From Deinococcus aquiradiocola (GTDB taxonomy: Bacteria; Deinococcota; Deinococci; Deinococcales; Deinococcaceae): a stretch of 64,000 bases of DNA. The translations under genes and the position numbers were made by a program. Of this stretch, positions 42,876 to 50,620 are shown piece by piece. Position 1 is the first letter of the stretch, and each line of letters begins with the position of its first letter. The DNA lies in assembly GCF_014646915.1 (NCBI RefSeq), contig NZ_BMOE01000008.1:107664-171663 (forward strand), read 5' to 3'. The notes below the pieces were generated by a model. The model saw only the letters and a list, made by a program, of their open reading frames with translations, made no database searches and had not been told where the DNA came from.

Positions 42876-45488
42876 TCAGGGTTCGGTGTGGTGTTCCAGC
42901 TGGCGGCTGAGCCGCTGGTGGTCCATGCGGCGCTCGCTGACGCGCATCAGCTCCTCCGGGGTGCTCGCGTCGGCGGGACTGCAGGCGAGACCGGAACTGA
43001 CGCGCGGAATGCACGCACCCGGCGCGGCGGTCCCCTGCAGGGCGCGGCAAACGAGGTCGTTCGCCTGCGCCTCCGTGAGGTAAGGAGCGAGGACCGCCAG
43101 CACCGGCCCGTCCAGCCGGTACGTGCGCCCCAGTGGCAGGAAGGCCTCCTGCAGCCGGGACGCGAAGGCCCGCAGGGCCTCGTCGGGCATGGCGTCTTCC
43201 GGGGGGCGGTCCTGTCCGGGCGGCGTGAAGTCACAGTGCAGCGTCAGGACCGTGACGGCGGCACGCGCGCTCACCGGTCCCGGCCCGGACAGGACCGGCG
43301 TGAGCAGACCCTCGAGCGCCTCCACGAACGCGCGGCGGTTCGGGAGGCCCGTCAGGGTGTCCTGCACCGCCATGCGTGCGGGCTCCGACGCGGCCGCCTC
43401 CGCCGCCTGCCGCGCGCTCCCGAGGTCCTGCGTGCGGGCCAGCAGCAGCTGCTCGAACACGCTGAGCACGTCCGCGTCACTCCCATCCGTGCCGTCCGCG
43501 TCGTCTTCGCCGTCCGGGTCGTGATCGCTGCCCAGCACCTGCAGGGCCGTCTCCACGATCAGCGGGTCGAAGTGCGTGCCCGCCGAGCGGCGCACCTCCT
43601 GCAGCGCCTCCTCGCGCGTCCAGGCGGCCTTGTACGGCCGGGCCTGCGTGAGCGCGTCGAACACGTCCGCGAGCGCCACGATCCGGCCCGTCAGCGGGAT
43701 CTGCGTGCCGCTCAGCCCGATGGGGTACCCGCTCCCGTCCCAGCGTTCGTGGTGTGTCAGGGCGATCTCCTCGGCCAGCTGCAGCAGTTCCGAACGGCCG
43801 CCCGACAGGATGCGCGCCCCGATCAGGGTGTGCGTCTTCATCTGGTCGAACTCCTGCGCGCTCAGCTGCCCGCGTTTGAGCAGGATCGCGTCCGGAATGC
43901 CGATCTTGCCGACGTCGTGCAGGCGCGCCGCGACGCCCAGCAGCCGCGCGCGTTCCGCCGTCCACCCGAGCGCGCGCGCGATGCGGGCGGCCGCCCGGCC
44001 CACGCGGCGCGTGTGCTCGCCGGTCGTGTCGTCGCGGTACTCGGCGGCCATCGCGAGGCGCGTCACGACCTCGTGCTGCGCCCGCGCGAGTTCCGCCGTG
44101 CGCTGCTGCACCTGCGCCTCGGCCGCGTGCAGGCCCTCCTGAGCGAGTTCCGTCCGCACGCGGTACACGTCCGCGTCATGCCGGGCGCGTTCCACCTCGA
44201 AACGCACGCTGAGGTTGCGGGTCTGCCGGTCGCGCTCCACGTTGAAGAGTTCGTCCTTCACGCTCAGGTGCGCCTGCAGGTGCTCGTACGCCTGCCGGTA
44301 GTCGCCCTCCTGCTGCGCGAGTTCGGCGAGCAGCTGCTGCGCTTCGGCCTCCGCGCTCCGGTTCTGGCAGTCGAGCGCCAGGCCGAGCGCCTCCCCGACC
44401 TGCTCGCGCGCGGCGCTCACCTCGCCCAGCGTCTTCTGCACGCGGCCCAGGTGCAGGCGCGCCTCCAGTTCCCCCTGCGTGTCCCGCAGTTCCAGCGCCA
44501 GTTCCAGTGCCGAGATGTGCGCGCCGAGCGCGTCCCTGGGGCGGCCCGTCCGCTGGTGCAGCAGGCCCAGGCTGTCCAGCGTGGACAGTTCCGTCGTGCG
44601 GTAGCCCGCCTCCCGGCTGAGCTGCAGGGCCTGCCCGAGCTGCTCGGCCGCCGCCGTGAACTGCCCTGCCTGCAGGGAGAACGTGCCGAGGTTCAGGTGA
44701 GTGGTCGTCAGGAGCAGGGTGTCGCCGCTCTCGCGGGCCGCCGTGAGGGCCGACGTGGCCACCTCGACCGCCAGCGCGTGATCCTGGTTCGCGGCGTGCG
44801 CCGACGCGAGGCTGTTCAGGATGCAGCCCTCCGCGTGGGCGTCCTGCAGGCCCGACTGGTACAGGCGGTACGCGCGGCCGAGCGTCTCGATGGCCGCGTG
44901 GAACTCCCCGAAGGTCGTCTGCAGGCTCCCGATGTTCGTGAGGCACGACGCCTGCCCCGGCAGGTGCCCGAGCCGCGTCCACACGCGCAGCGCCGTCTCC
45001 AGCGACAGCAGCGCCTCCCGCGCCTCGCCGCGGTTGAACTGCGCGCCCGCCAGCGCGTTCAGGGCCGTGGCGGACAGCGTCTGCGCGTCCGGCGTGTCCA
45101 GCGGCTGCACGAGCAGCAGGGCCGCGCGCAGGTCGCCTTCCGCCGCCTCGAAGGCTCCCTGGTTCAGGTGCAGGCGGCCGCTCAAGGTGAGCGCCTCCGC
45201 GTGCTGCACGGGCATGTCCAGCGCCGCGAACGCCCTGGCGGCGCGGCCCGCCGCCACGAGGGCCGCGTGCGGTTCCGCCGCCACGAGGGCCTGCGCGAGC
45301 AGCAGGTGCGCGCCCGCCTCCCCGGCCCGGTCCCCGAGCAGTTCCGTGAGCGCGAGGTAGTCCTGCGCCCGCGCCAGCAGGTCCGGGGAACGCTGTTCGA
45401 GCAGCGTGGCCAGTTCCGCCTGCAGGGCATGCAGCGCCCCCGGCCCCTCCGGTGCCGGAGGGGCCGTCTGACGCGGCGGGAGACTCAA
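42876..45488 (-). CDS. TPR - HD-GYP - degenerate GGDEF signalling protein
   Basis: An 870-residue soluble protein. Residues about 20-415 are tetratricopeptide repeats, 420-500 a coiled coil, 500-670 an HD-GYP phosphodiesterase with all motifs ([51 protein letters not shown]). Residues about 695-850 start like a GGDEF domain ([12 protein letters not shown]) but the GGDEF loop reads LDGPVL, so no cyclase activity is expected. HD-GYP enzymes degrade c-di-GMP. The start is TTG 45488 with GAGGA five bases upstream and only 12 bp behind the subtilase stop, so they share an operon. Confidence 0.9.
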   Translation of the reverse strand: MSLPPRQTAPPAPEGPGALHALQAELATLLEQRSPDLLARAQDYLALTELLGDRAGEAGAHLLLAQALVAAEPHAALVAAGRAARAFAALDMPVQHAEALTLSGRLHLNQGAFEAAEGDLRAALLLVQPLDTPDAQTLSATALNALAGAQFNRGEAREALLSLETALRVWTRLGHLPGQASCLTNIGSLQTTFGEFHAAIETLGRAYRLYQSGLQDAHAEGCILNSLASAHAANQDHALAVEVATSALTAARESGDTLLLTTTHLNLGTFSLQAGQFTAAAEQLGQALQLSREAGYRTTELSTLDSLGLLHQRTGRPRDALGAHISALELALELRDTQGELEARLHLGRVQKTLGEVSAAREQVGEALGLALDCQNRSAEAEAQQLLAELAQQEGDYRQAYEHLQAHLSVKDELFNVERDRQTRNLSVRFEVERARHDADVYRVRTELAQEGLHAAEAQVQQRTAELARAQHEVVTRLAMAAEYRDDTTGEHTRRVGRAAARIARALGWTAERARLLGVAARLHDVGKIGIPDAILLKRGQLSAQEFDQMKTHTLIGARILSGGRSELLQLAEEIALTHHERWDGSGYPIGLSGTQIPLTGRIVALADVFDALTQARPYKAAWTREEALQEVRRSAGTHFDPLIVETALQVLGSDHDPDGEDDADGTDGSDADVLSVFEQLLLARTQDLGSARQAAEAAASEPARMAVQDTLTGLPNRRAFVEALEGLLTPVLSGPGPVSARAAVTVLTLHCDFTPPGQDRPPEDAMPDEALRAFASRLQEAFLPLGRTYRLDGPVLAVLAPYLTEAQANDLVCRALQGTAAPGACIPRVSSGLACSPADASTPEELMRVSERRMDHQRLSRQLEHHTEP

Positions 45489-45500
45489 GACGTTCCTCGC

Positions 45501-46841
45501 CTACCGGACCGTTCTGCCGAGGAAGGCCGAGAGGTCCACGCGGCCACTGCCGAGCCGCCCCGCGTACGGCAGGTTCGGGAGCAGGCCGTCCACTTTCGTC
45601 GCGCTGCCGCGCAGGGCGCCCGTCAGGTCGTCCACGCCGACCTTCAGCGGCTGCCCGAGCGCGAGGGCCAGACCGCCCGCCACTTCCGGCGCGGACATGC
45701 TCGTGCCGGTCCACGCGGCCAGCAGGCCGTCCGGGGCAGGCGCGTACACGTGCTCGCCCGGCGCGAGCAGCGACAGGTCCCTGCCGTAACTGGAGAACAG
45801 CGACTTCACGTCGGCCGCGTCCACGCTGCCCACCCCGAGCAGGTTGCCGACGTCCGGGGCGTTCGCGGCCGGGTACGTGAGGCGGGTGCTGCCGTCGTTC
45901 CCGGCAGACGCGATCACCGGAATGTGCCGGGCAGCGGCCGACGCGACGGCGTCCCGCACGGCCCTAGAGTCCTTCGCGCTGCCGAGACTGAGGTTGATGA
46001 CGTTCGCCCCGTGGTCCGCCGCCCAGCGCACCGCGAGCGCCACGTTCGCCACCGTCCCCACCCCGTTCGCGTCCAGCACGCGCAGCGGCATGATCTTCGC
46101 GTTGGGCGCGATCTGCAGCACGATCCCGGCCACGTTCGTCCCGTGCCCGTAACCGCCCGTGCCGAGCACCCCTTCCTCCTGTGGCACGCGGTCCGCGCCC
46201 ACGTAGTCCTGCCACGTCGAGGGGTCCGTCAGGGCGCCCTCGAAGGCCGGGTGCGTCAGGTCAAGGCCGGTGTCGATGACGGCCACCGTGACGCCCTCCC
46301 CGAGGGCCGGGGCGAGCGCCTGCGCCTGCTGCAGGTGCACCTGCGTCCAGGTGGCGGTGTTCTGCGGGACGGGCGCGTACGTGCCGCCCGCCCACGCGAT
46401 CCGCGCGCCCTGCGTCCAGGCCTGCAGGCTCCCGCCCGCCCAGGCGATGCGTGCGCCCTCCATGCCCACCAGCAGCGTCCCGGTCGCCCGGAAGGCCGCG
46501 CCGTTCGCCTCCACCGTCACGGGCCGCCCCAGGCGACCCACGCCCTGCGCGGCGAGGGCCACAGGGGCCTGCACGCCCACGATCGCCTCGCAGTCCACGG
46601 TCACGCCGGACGCGCAGCCCGCGTCGTTCCACGAGAGGACCGTGCCGTGCAGGGCCGCCCCGACGGACGAGGGCGAGTCGCCCGCCTGCAGCGGCACCGT
46701 CACCAGCGACACCGGCTGCAAGACGGGCGGAGCGGTCGCCTGCGAGGCCTGAGGCGGGGTGGGGGAGGAACTGCAGGCGGACAGCAGGGCCGCCGTGAGG
46801 GCGAGGGACAGCAGGGACAGGGAGGGTCGGGCGTGGGTCAT
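45501..46841 (-). CDS. Subtilisin-like (S8) serine protease lipoprotein
   Basis: A 446-residue protease. The signal ends in the lipobox LLSAC, so it should be anchored to the membrane by a lipidated Cys. The S8 catalytic triad is in TVAVIDTGLDLTHP (Asp about 200), GYGHGTNVAGI (His about 240) and GTSMSAPEVAGG (Ser about 395), with oxyanion Asn in IASAGNDGS. The about 160-residue propeptide region contains a short internal repeat GARIAWAGG twice. ATG 46841 has AAGGA six bases upstream; the frame extends further but without signal-peptide character. Confidence 0.9.
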   Translation of the reverse strand: MTHARPSLSLLSLALTAALLSACSSSPTPPQASQATAPPVLQPVSLVTVPLQAGDSPSSVGAALHGTVLSWNDAGCASGVTVDCEAIVGVQAPVALAAQGVGRLGRPVTVEANGAAFRATGTLLVGMEGARIAWAGGSLQAWTQGARIAWAGGTYAPVPQNTATWTQVHLQQAQALAPALGEGVTVAVIDTGLDLTHPAFEGALTDPSTWQDYVGADRVPQEEGVLGTGGYGHGTNVAGIVLQIAPNAKIMPLRVLDANGVGTVANVALAVRWAADHGANVINLSLGSAKDSRAVRDAVASAAARHIPVIASAGNDGSTRLTYPAANAPDVGNLLGVGSVDAADVKSLFSSYGRDLSLLAPGEHVYAPAPDGLLAAWTGTSMSAPEVAGGLALALGQPLKVGVDDLTGALRGSATKVDGLLPNLPYAGRLGSGRVDLSAFLGRTVR

Positions 46842-47009
46842 GAGGCGTCCTTGGCGTTCAGGGGAGGGTACGGCGGGAGAGCGTGGCGGGCGGGCACGTC
46901 CTTTCAGTGTCACGATAGACGTCGGCCCTTCACCACTTGCTTACAAACGTTCACATTCAAGGCCGCGTCCCCCGTGGCGCCCGGCGTGATTGTCCCGGCG
47001 CGCGCCTGC

Positions 47010-47015
47010 TAGCCT
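47010..47015 (+). promoter_or_regulatory. -10-like TAGCCT, 6 bases before ATG 47022
   Basis: Leaderless-type spacing. Confidence 0.45.
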
Positions 47016-47021
47016 GCCGTC

Positions 47022-47705
47022 ATGACCGCTCCCGCTGACCTCCACCCCGCCGAACCGCAAGGCCGCGCCACCCCCCTGCACTTTGCGCTCGGGTACGGGG
47101 CGGGCGTCCTCGTGTACCTGCTGGTGCGCCTCCTCGGCGGCCTGAACCCCAACCCCTGCGAGGGCCAGACGGTCGTGGCCCTCATCGCGCCGCTGCTGCT
47201 CGGCCCGGGCGGACTGGGCCTCGCCGCCAGCCAGTGGAACCGCCCGCCCCGCGCGATCTTCGGGCTGGGCCTCGTCGTCGCGTCGCTCTTCCCGGCGCTG
47301 TTCCTCGGAGCGCGCGACATCGCGGGCCTGCGCAACTTCGGCTGCGCGGGCGGGTACGTCGTCATCAGCCCCATGACCGGCAAGGGCTTCAGCGAGACGA
47401 CCCTCACCGCCGGAACCCGCCAGCAGCTGCGCGTGCGCGTCGGCGGCTTCGACGTCAAGGCCCGCCCCGACCGCTTCACGCTGCAGGCGCAGGCCACCAA
47501 CCCCCTGAAGGCCACGCCCGCCCCCGTCACCGTGACCCTCGCCCGCACGCAGGACGTGCAGCTCGGGCAGGAAGTGCCGCTCACGCTCAGCGCCGCGCCG
47601 GACGGCCCCACCCAGCAGTACACCGTGAACGTGAACGTCGTGCAGGAAGGCGGCCGCACCGCCAGCGGCACCCTCACCGTGAACGTCGAAGGCCGCGCCC
47701 GCTGA
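47022..47705 (+). CDS. Membrane protein with extracytoplasmic beta domain, unknown function
   Basis: A 227-residue protein. Three hydrophobic helices (GYGAGVLVYLLVRLLGG; VALIAPLLLGPGGLGLAAS; IFGLGLVVASLFPALFLGA) span residues about 23-98. Residues about 110-227 are strand-rich (QQLRVRVGGFDVKARPDRFTLQAQA...QYTVNVNVVQEGGRTASGTLTVNVEG), resembling an Ig-like sandwich on the outside. No family recognised. Monocistronic, start behind TAGCCT. Confidence 0.6.
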   Translation: MTAPADLHPAEPQGRATPLHFALGYGAGVLVYLLVRLLGGLNPNPCEGQTVVALIAPLLLGPGGLGLAASQWNRPPRAIFGLGLVVASLFPALFLGARDIAGLRNFGCAGGYVVISPMTGKGFSETTLTAGTRQQLRVRVGGFDVKARPDRFTLQAQATNPLKATPAPVTVTLARTQDVQLGQEVPLTLSAAPDGPTQQYTVNVNVVQEGGRTASGTLTVNVEGRAR

Positions 47706-47797
47706 CCGCCCCCGCCGCGTCCCTGCGGTCCCTCCAGCACGCCTTCCGGAGCGTGCGCTCGGTCAGAAAAGCTGCACAGCCGCTCCGGCAGATGCTC

Positions 47798-47803
47798 TAC
47801 ACT
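47798..47803 (+). promoter_or_regulatory. -10 box TACACT, 6 bases before ATG 47810
   Basis: Leaderless-type promoter of menG/ubiE; fixes the start. Confidence 0.6.
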
Positions 47804-47809
47804 CCCCGC

Positions 47810-48544
47810 ATGACCATTCCGCGCGTCGGCGACCAGCACTCCCAGACCGATCAGCAACGCAAGGCCGACGACGTGCAGGCGATGTTCGCGTCCATCGCGC
47901 ACCGCTACGACCTGCTCAACCGCGTCCTGAGCCTCGGCGTGGACCGGGGCTGGCGCCGCGCCGCCGCGCAGGAAGCCCTGCTGCTGCACCCGCACGACCT
48001 GCTCGACGTCGCCACCGGCACCGCCGACTTCGCGCTGGAACTCAAGCGCCGCTCACCCGCCACCACCGTGACCGGCTCGGACTTCGTGCCGCAGATGCTC
48101 GACATCGGCCGCGCCAAGGCCAGGACGCAGCACCTCGACATCCGCCTCGAAGAAGGCGACGCGCTGCACCTCCCGTACCCCGACGCCAGCTTCGACACCG
48201 TCACCTGCGCCTTCGGCTTCCGCAACTTCTCCGACTACGCGCGCGGCCTCGCCGAGTTCTGGCGCGTCCTGCGGCCCGGCGGCCGCTGCGTGATCCTGGA
48301 GTTCCCGCCGCCCGCCCCGGGCGTGTTCGGCAGCATCTTCCGCTTCTACTTCCAGCACATCCTGCCGCGCATCGGCGGCCTGGTGAGCGGTAACGCGGGC
48401 GCGTACACGTACCTGCCGGAAAGTGTCCTCGCCTTCCCCGCCCCCGACCGGCTCGCGGGCCTCATGGTCGCCACCGGCTTCCGCACCCGCTACCGCCTGC
48501 TGACCTTCGGGATCGCCGCCATCCACGTCGGCGACAAACGCTGA
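47810..48544 (+). CDS. ubiE: Demethylmenaquinone methyltransferase (UbiE/MenG family)
   Basis: A 244-residue class I methyltransferase making menaquinone from demethylmenaquinone. MFASIAHRYDLLNRVLSLGVDRGWRR (residues about 24-49), SAM-binding LLDVATGTADFALELKRR (about 64-81) and DTVTCAFGFRNFSDYARGLAEFWRVLRPGGRCVILEF (about 130-165) are diagnostic. Deinococcus respires with menaquinone, so the MenG role is expected. Start from the TACACT box; a perfect 12-bp hairpin follows. Confidence 0.92.
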   Translation: MTIPRVGDQHSQTDQQRKADDVQAMFASIAHRYDLLNRVLSLGVDRGWRRAAAQEALLLHPHDLLDVATGTADFALELKRRSPATTVTGSDFVPQMLDIGRAKARTQHLDIRLEEGDALHLPYPDASFDTVTCAFGFRNFSDYARGLAEFWRVLRPGGRCVILEFPPPAPGVFGSIFRFYFQHILPRIGGLVSGNAGAYTYLPESVLAFPAPDRLAGLMVATGFRTRYRLLTFGIAAIHVGDKR

Positions 48545-48588
48545 ACCGCCGCGCGGCCCACACCGACCCGCGCGCCGCACAGACAAGC

Positions 48589-48625
48589 AGAGGGGTCCGG
48601 CGCTGACGGCGTTCCGGACCCCTCT
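48589..48625. terminator. Perfect 12-bp hairpin behind ubiE
   Basis: AGAGGGGTCCGG (48589-48600) and CCGGACCCCTCT (48614-48625). It can serve both ubiE and the minus-strand CoA-binding gene. Confidence 0.7.
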
Positions 48626-48770
48626 CCTCATGCCGCCACGCCCACCGGTGTGGGCGCACGCTGTCGTGCTCACGCGCGTTCCGGGAGTTGAACGCCAAGC
48701 GTCGGGTTTCCTCTCGTACCACTCGGGGTGAACCCGCAGCCACCGTGCGACTCGGTCGGAATCCGTCCTA
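48626..48770 (-). repeat. Structured intergenic segment carrying a post-stop repeat
   Basis: Read on the minus strand from the TAG stop: GACGGATTCCGACCGAG then GGCTGCGGGTTCACCCCGAG (post-stop family blocks), followed by hairpins CGGGTT/AACCCG, GCGTTC/GAACGC, GCACG/CGTGC and CGCCCAC/GTGGGCG. The CGGGTT hairpin loop contains GGTACGAGAGGA. See findings. Confidence 0.5.
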
Positions 48771-49196
48771 CATCCACATGCGGTGGTCGGCCAGCATACA
48801 GCGGTCCTGAATCACGCTGATGCCCGCCGCCACCAGCTGCGCGGCCACCCCGTCGTCCCGGATGCCCTGCTGCATCCAGACGACCTTCGGGAGCGGCTGC
48901 ATCGCCAGGATGTCCGCGAGGTGCTCGTGCACCCTGTCGGAGCGTCGGAACACCTCCACCACGTCCACCGGCCCGGGCAGGTCCGCCAGGGTGGACGCGA
49001 CGGGACGCCCGAAGAAACTCTCGCCCCTGGCCGCCAGGGCCGGGTTGACCGGCAGGATGGTGTACCCCTGCCGGTCCAGGTACTCCGGCACGTAATGGGC
49101 GGGCTTGCCGGGATCGCGGTGAAAGCCGATCACGGCCACCACCCGGCTGTCCTCCAGCACCTTCATGACGTCCGTACGGGCGGTGAGGAGCGTCAC
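48768..49196 (-). CDS. CoA-binding domain protein (YccU type)
   Basis: A 142-residue Rossmann-fold protein: VLEDSRVVAVIGFHRDPGKPAHYVPEYLDRQGYTILPVNP (residues about 12-51), then VVEVFRRSDRVHEHLADIL and VVWMQQGIRDDGVAAQLVAAGISVIQDRCMLAD. These are the CoA_binding_2 motifs. Such proteins bind CoA and may be involved in protein CoAlation or acyl-CoA sensing; the exact role is unknown. GTG 49196 overlaps the hemL stop (GTGA); the later ATG 49166 is an alternative. Confidence 0.85.
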   Translation of the reverse strand: MTLLTARTDVMKVLEDSRVVAVIGFHRDPGKPAHYVPEYLDRQGYTILPVNPALAARGESFFGRPVASTLADLPGPVDVVEVFRRSDRVHEHLADILAMQPLPKVVWMQQGIRDDGVAAQLVAAGISVIQDRCMLADHRMWM

Positions 49197-50557
49197 GCGT
49201 CCGCTCCCGCGTGTGCGGCCACTTCCAGGAACGCTTCCCTGGCCGCCTGCAGCGTCGCCTGCAGTTCCGTGTCGCCGTGCACGCCGCTCACGAAGATGCT
49301 CTCGAACTGGCTGGGCGCCCAGTACACGCCGCGCCTCAGCAGGCCCTGGAACCACACGGCGAAGGCGGCCGTGTCGGACCGTGCCGCGTCGGTGTACGTC
49401 GCGACCGGTCCCGCCTGGAAGAACACCGTCAGCATGCTGCCCACGTGGTTGATGCACACGGTCACGCCCGCCTCGTCCGCCGCCGCCTGCAGGCCCTGCG
49501 CGAGCCGTTCGGTGTACGCGTCCAGCCTCGCGTACAGGCCGGGGTCGTCCTGCAGGGCCTGCAGGGTCGCGAGACCGGCACTCATGGCGAGCGGGTTGCC
49601 GCTCAGCGTGCCCGCCTGGTACACCGGTCCCTGCGGCGACACGAAGTCCATGATCTCGGCCCGCCCGCCGTACGCGCCGACCGGGAGGCCCCCGCCGATG
49701 ATCTTGCCCCAGCAGCTCAGGTCCGGCGTGAGGCCCAGGCGGCCCGTCGCGCCGTTCGCGGACAGCCGGAAGCCCGTCATGACCTCGTCCGCGATGAGCA
49801 GCGTCCCGTGCTCCCGCACGCGGTGCAGGGCCGACAGGAAGTCCGGGGTGGGCAGCAGCACGCCCGCGTTTCCCACCACCGGCTCGAAGATCACGGCGGC
49901 GATCTCGTGCCCGCGCTCGCGCATCAGCGCGTCCAGCGCCTGCGGGTCGTTGTACTCCGACACCAGCGTCAGGCGCGCGTACTCGTCCGGCACGCCCGCA
50001 CTGCTCGGCGCGGCCGTGCCCAGCTGGTCGGCGTTCGTCATCAGGCCACTGCCCGCCTCGACCAGCAGCGCGTCCGCGTGCCCGTGGTAGTTCCCGCGGA
50101 ACTTCAGGGTGTACTTGCGGCCCGTGAAGCCCCGCGCGAGCCGCAGGGCGCTCATGGTGGCCTCCGTGCCGCTGTTCACGAACCGCACCTTCTGCGCGCC
50201 CGTCACGCGGCACACGAGTTCCGCGAGGTCCACCTCGCGCCAGCCGGGCGCCCCGAAGCTCGTGCCGTCCTGCGCGGCCTGCACGACCGCGTCCCGCACC
50301 GCCGGGTGGTTGTGCCCGAGGATCATGGGGCCCCACGAGCCGATGTAGTCCACGTAGCGCGTGCCGTCCGCGTCCGTGAGGTACGCGCCGTCGGCACTCG
50401 CCATGAAGCGCGGCACGCCGCCCACCGAACGGAAGGCCCGCACGGGCGAGTTCACGCCGCCCGGCGTGACGCGGCGTGCCCGGTCGAACAGCGCCTCCGA
50501 CTGGGCGGTGCTGGCACCGGAAGGCTGAGTGGAATCCACCTTGGAAGTCACGGTCAT
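49193..50557 (-). CDS. hemL: Glutamate-1-semialdehyde 2,1-aminomutase
   Basis: A 454-residue PLP enzyme producing 5-aminolevulinate for heme. Conserved: FDRARRVTPGGVNSPVRAF near the N-terminus, VNSGTEATMSALRLARGFTGR, KFRGNYHGHADALLVEAGSG, LIADEVMTGFRL and the PLP-lysine loop CWGKIIGGGLPVGAYGG (Lys about residue 292). ATG 50557 is preceded by GGTGGAGGG. The CoA-binding gene follows by GTGA overlap. Confidence 0.94.
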   Translation of the reverse strand: MTVTSKVDSTQPSGASTAQSEALFDRARRVTPGGVNSPVRAFRSVGGVPRFMASADGAYLTDADGTRYVDYIGSWGPMILGHNHPAVRDAVVQAAQDGTSFGAPGWREVDLAELVCRVTGAQKVRFVNSGTEATMSALRLARGFTGRKYTLKFRGNYHGHADALLVEAGSGLMTNADQLGTAAPSSAGVPDEYARLTLVSEYNDPQALDALMRERGHEIAAVIFEPVVGNAGVLLPTPDFLSALHRVREHGTLLIADEVMTGFRLSANGATGRLGLTPDLSCWGKIIGGGLPVGAYGGRAEIMDFVSPQGPVYQAGTLSGNPLAMSAGLATLQALQDDPGLYARLDAYTERLAQGLQAAADEAGVTVCINHVGSMLTVFFQAGPVATYTDAARSDTAAFAVWFQGLLRRGVYWAPSQFESIFVSGVHGDTELQATLQAAREAFLEVAAHAGADA

Positions 50558-50620
50558 GCCCTCCACCTTAATGCAAGCGCCGGACCGGATTTGTCTGTTT
50601 CGCATGAACGGCCGGGACCG

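Noticed and set aside
42840..47012. Very long plus-strand open frame (about 1390 codons) opposite HD-GYP and subtilase genes
   Set aside because: It is antisense to two genes with complete domain sets; its own translation is Arg/Val/Gln-rich without any motif. High GC produces such shadow frames.
48708..48720. Fragment of a 23S rRNA gene
   Set aside because: Only about 11 bases match the sarcin-ricin loop; flanking sequence does not follow 23S, so it is not an rRNA gene or pseudogene.
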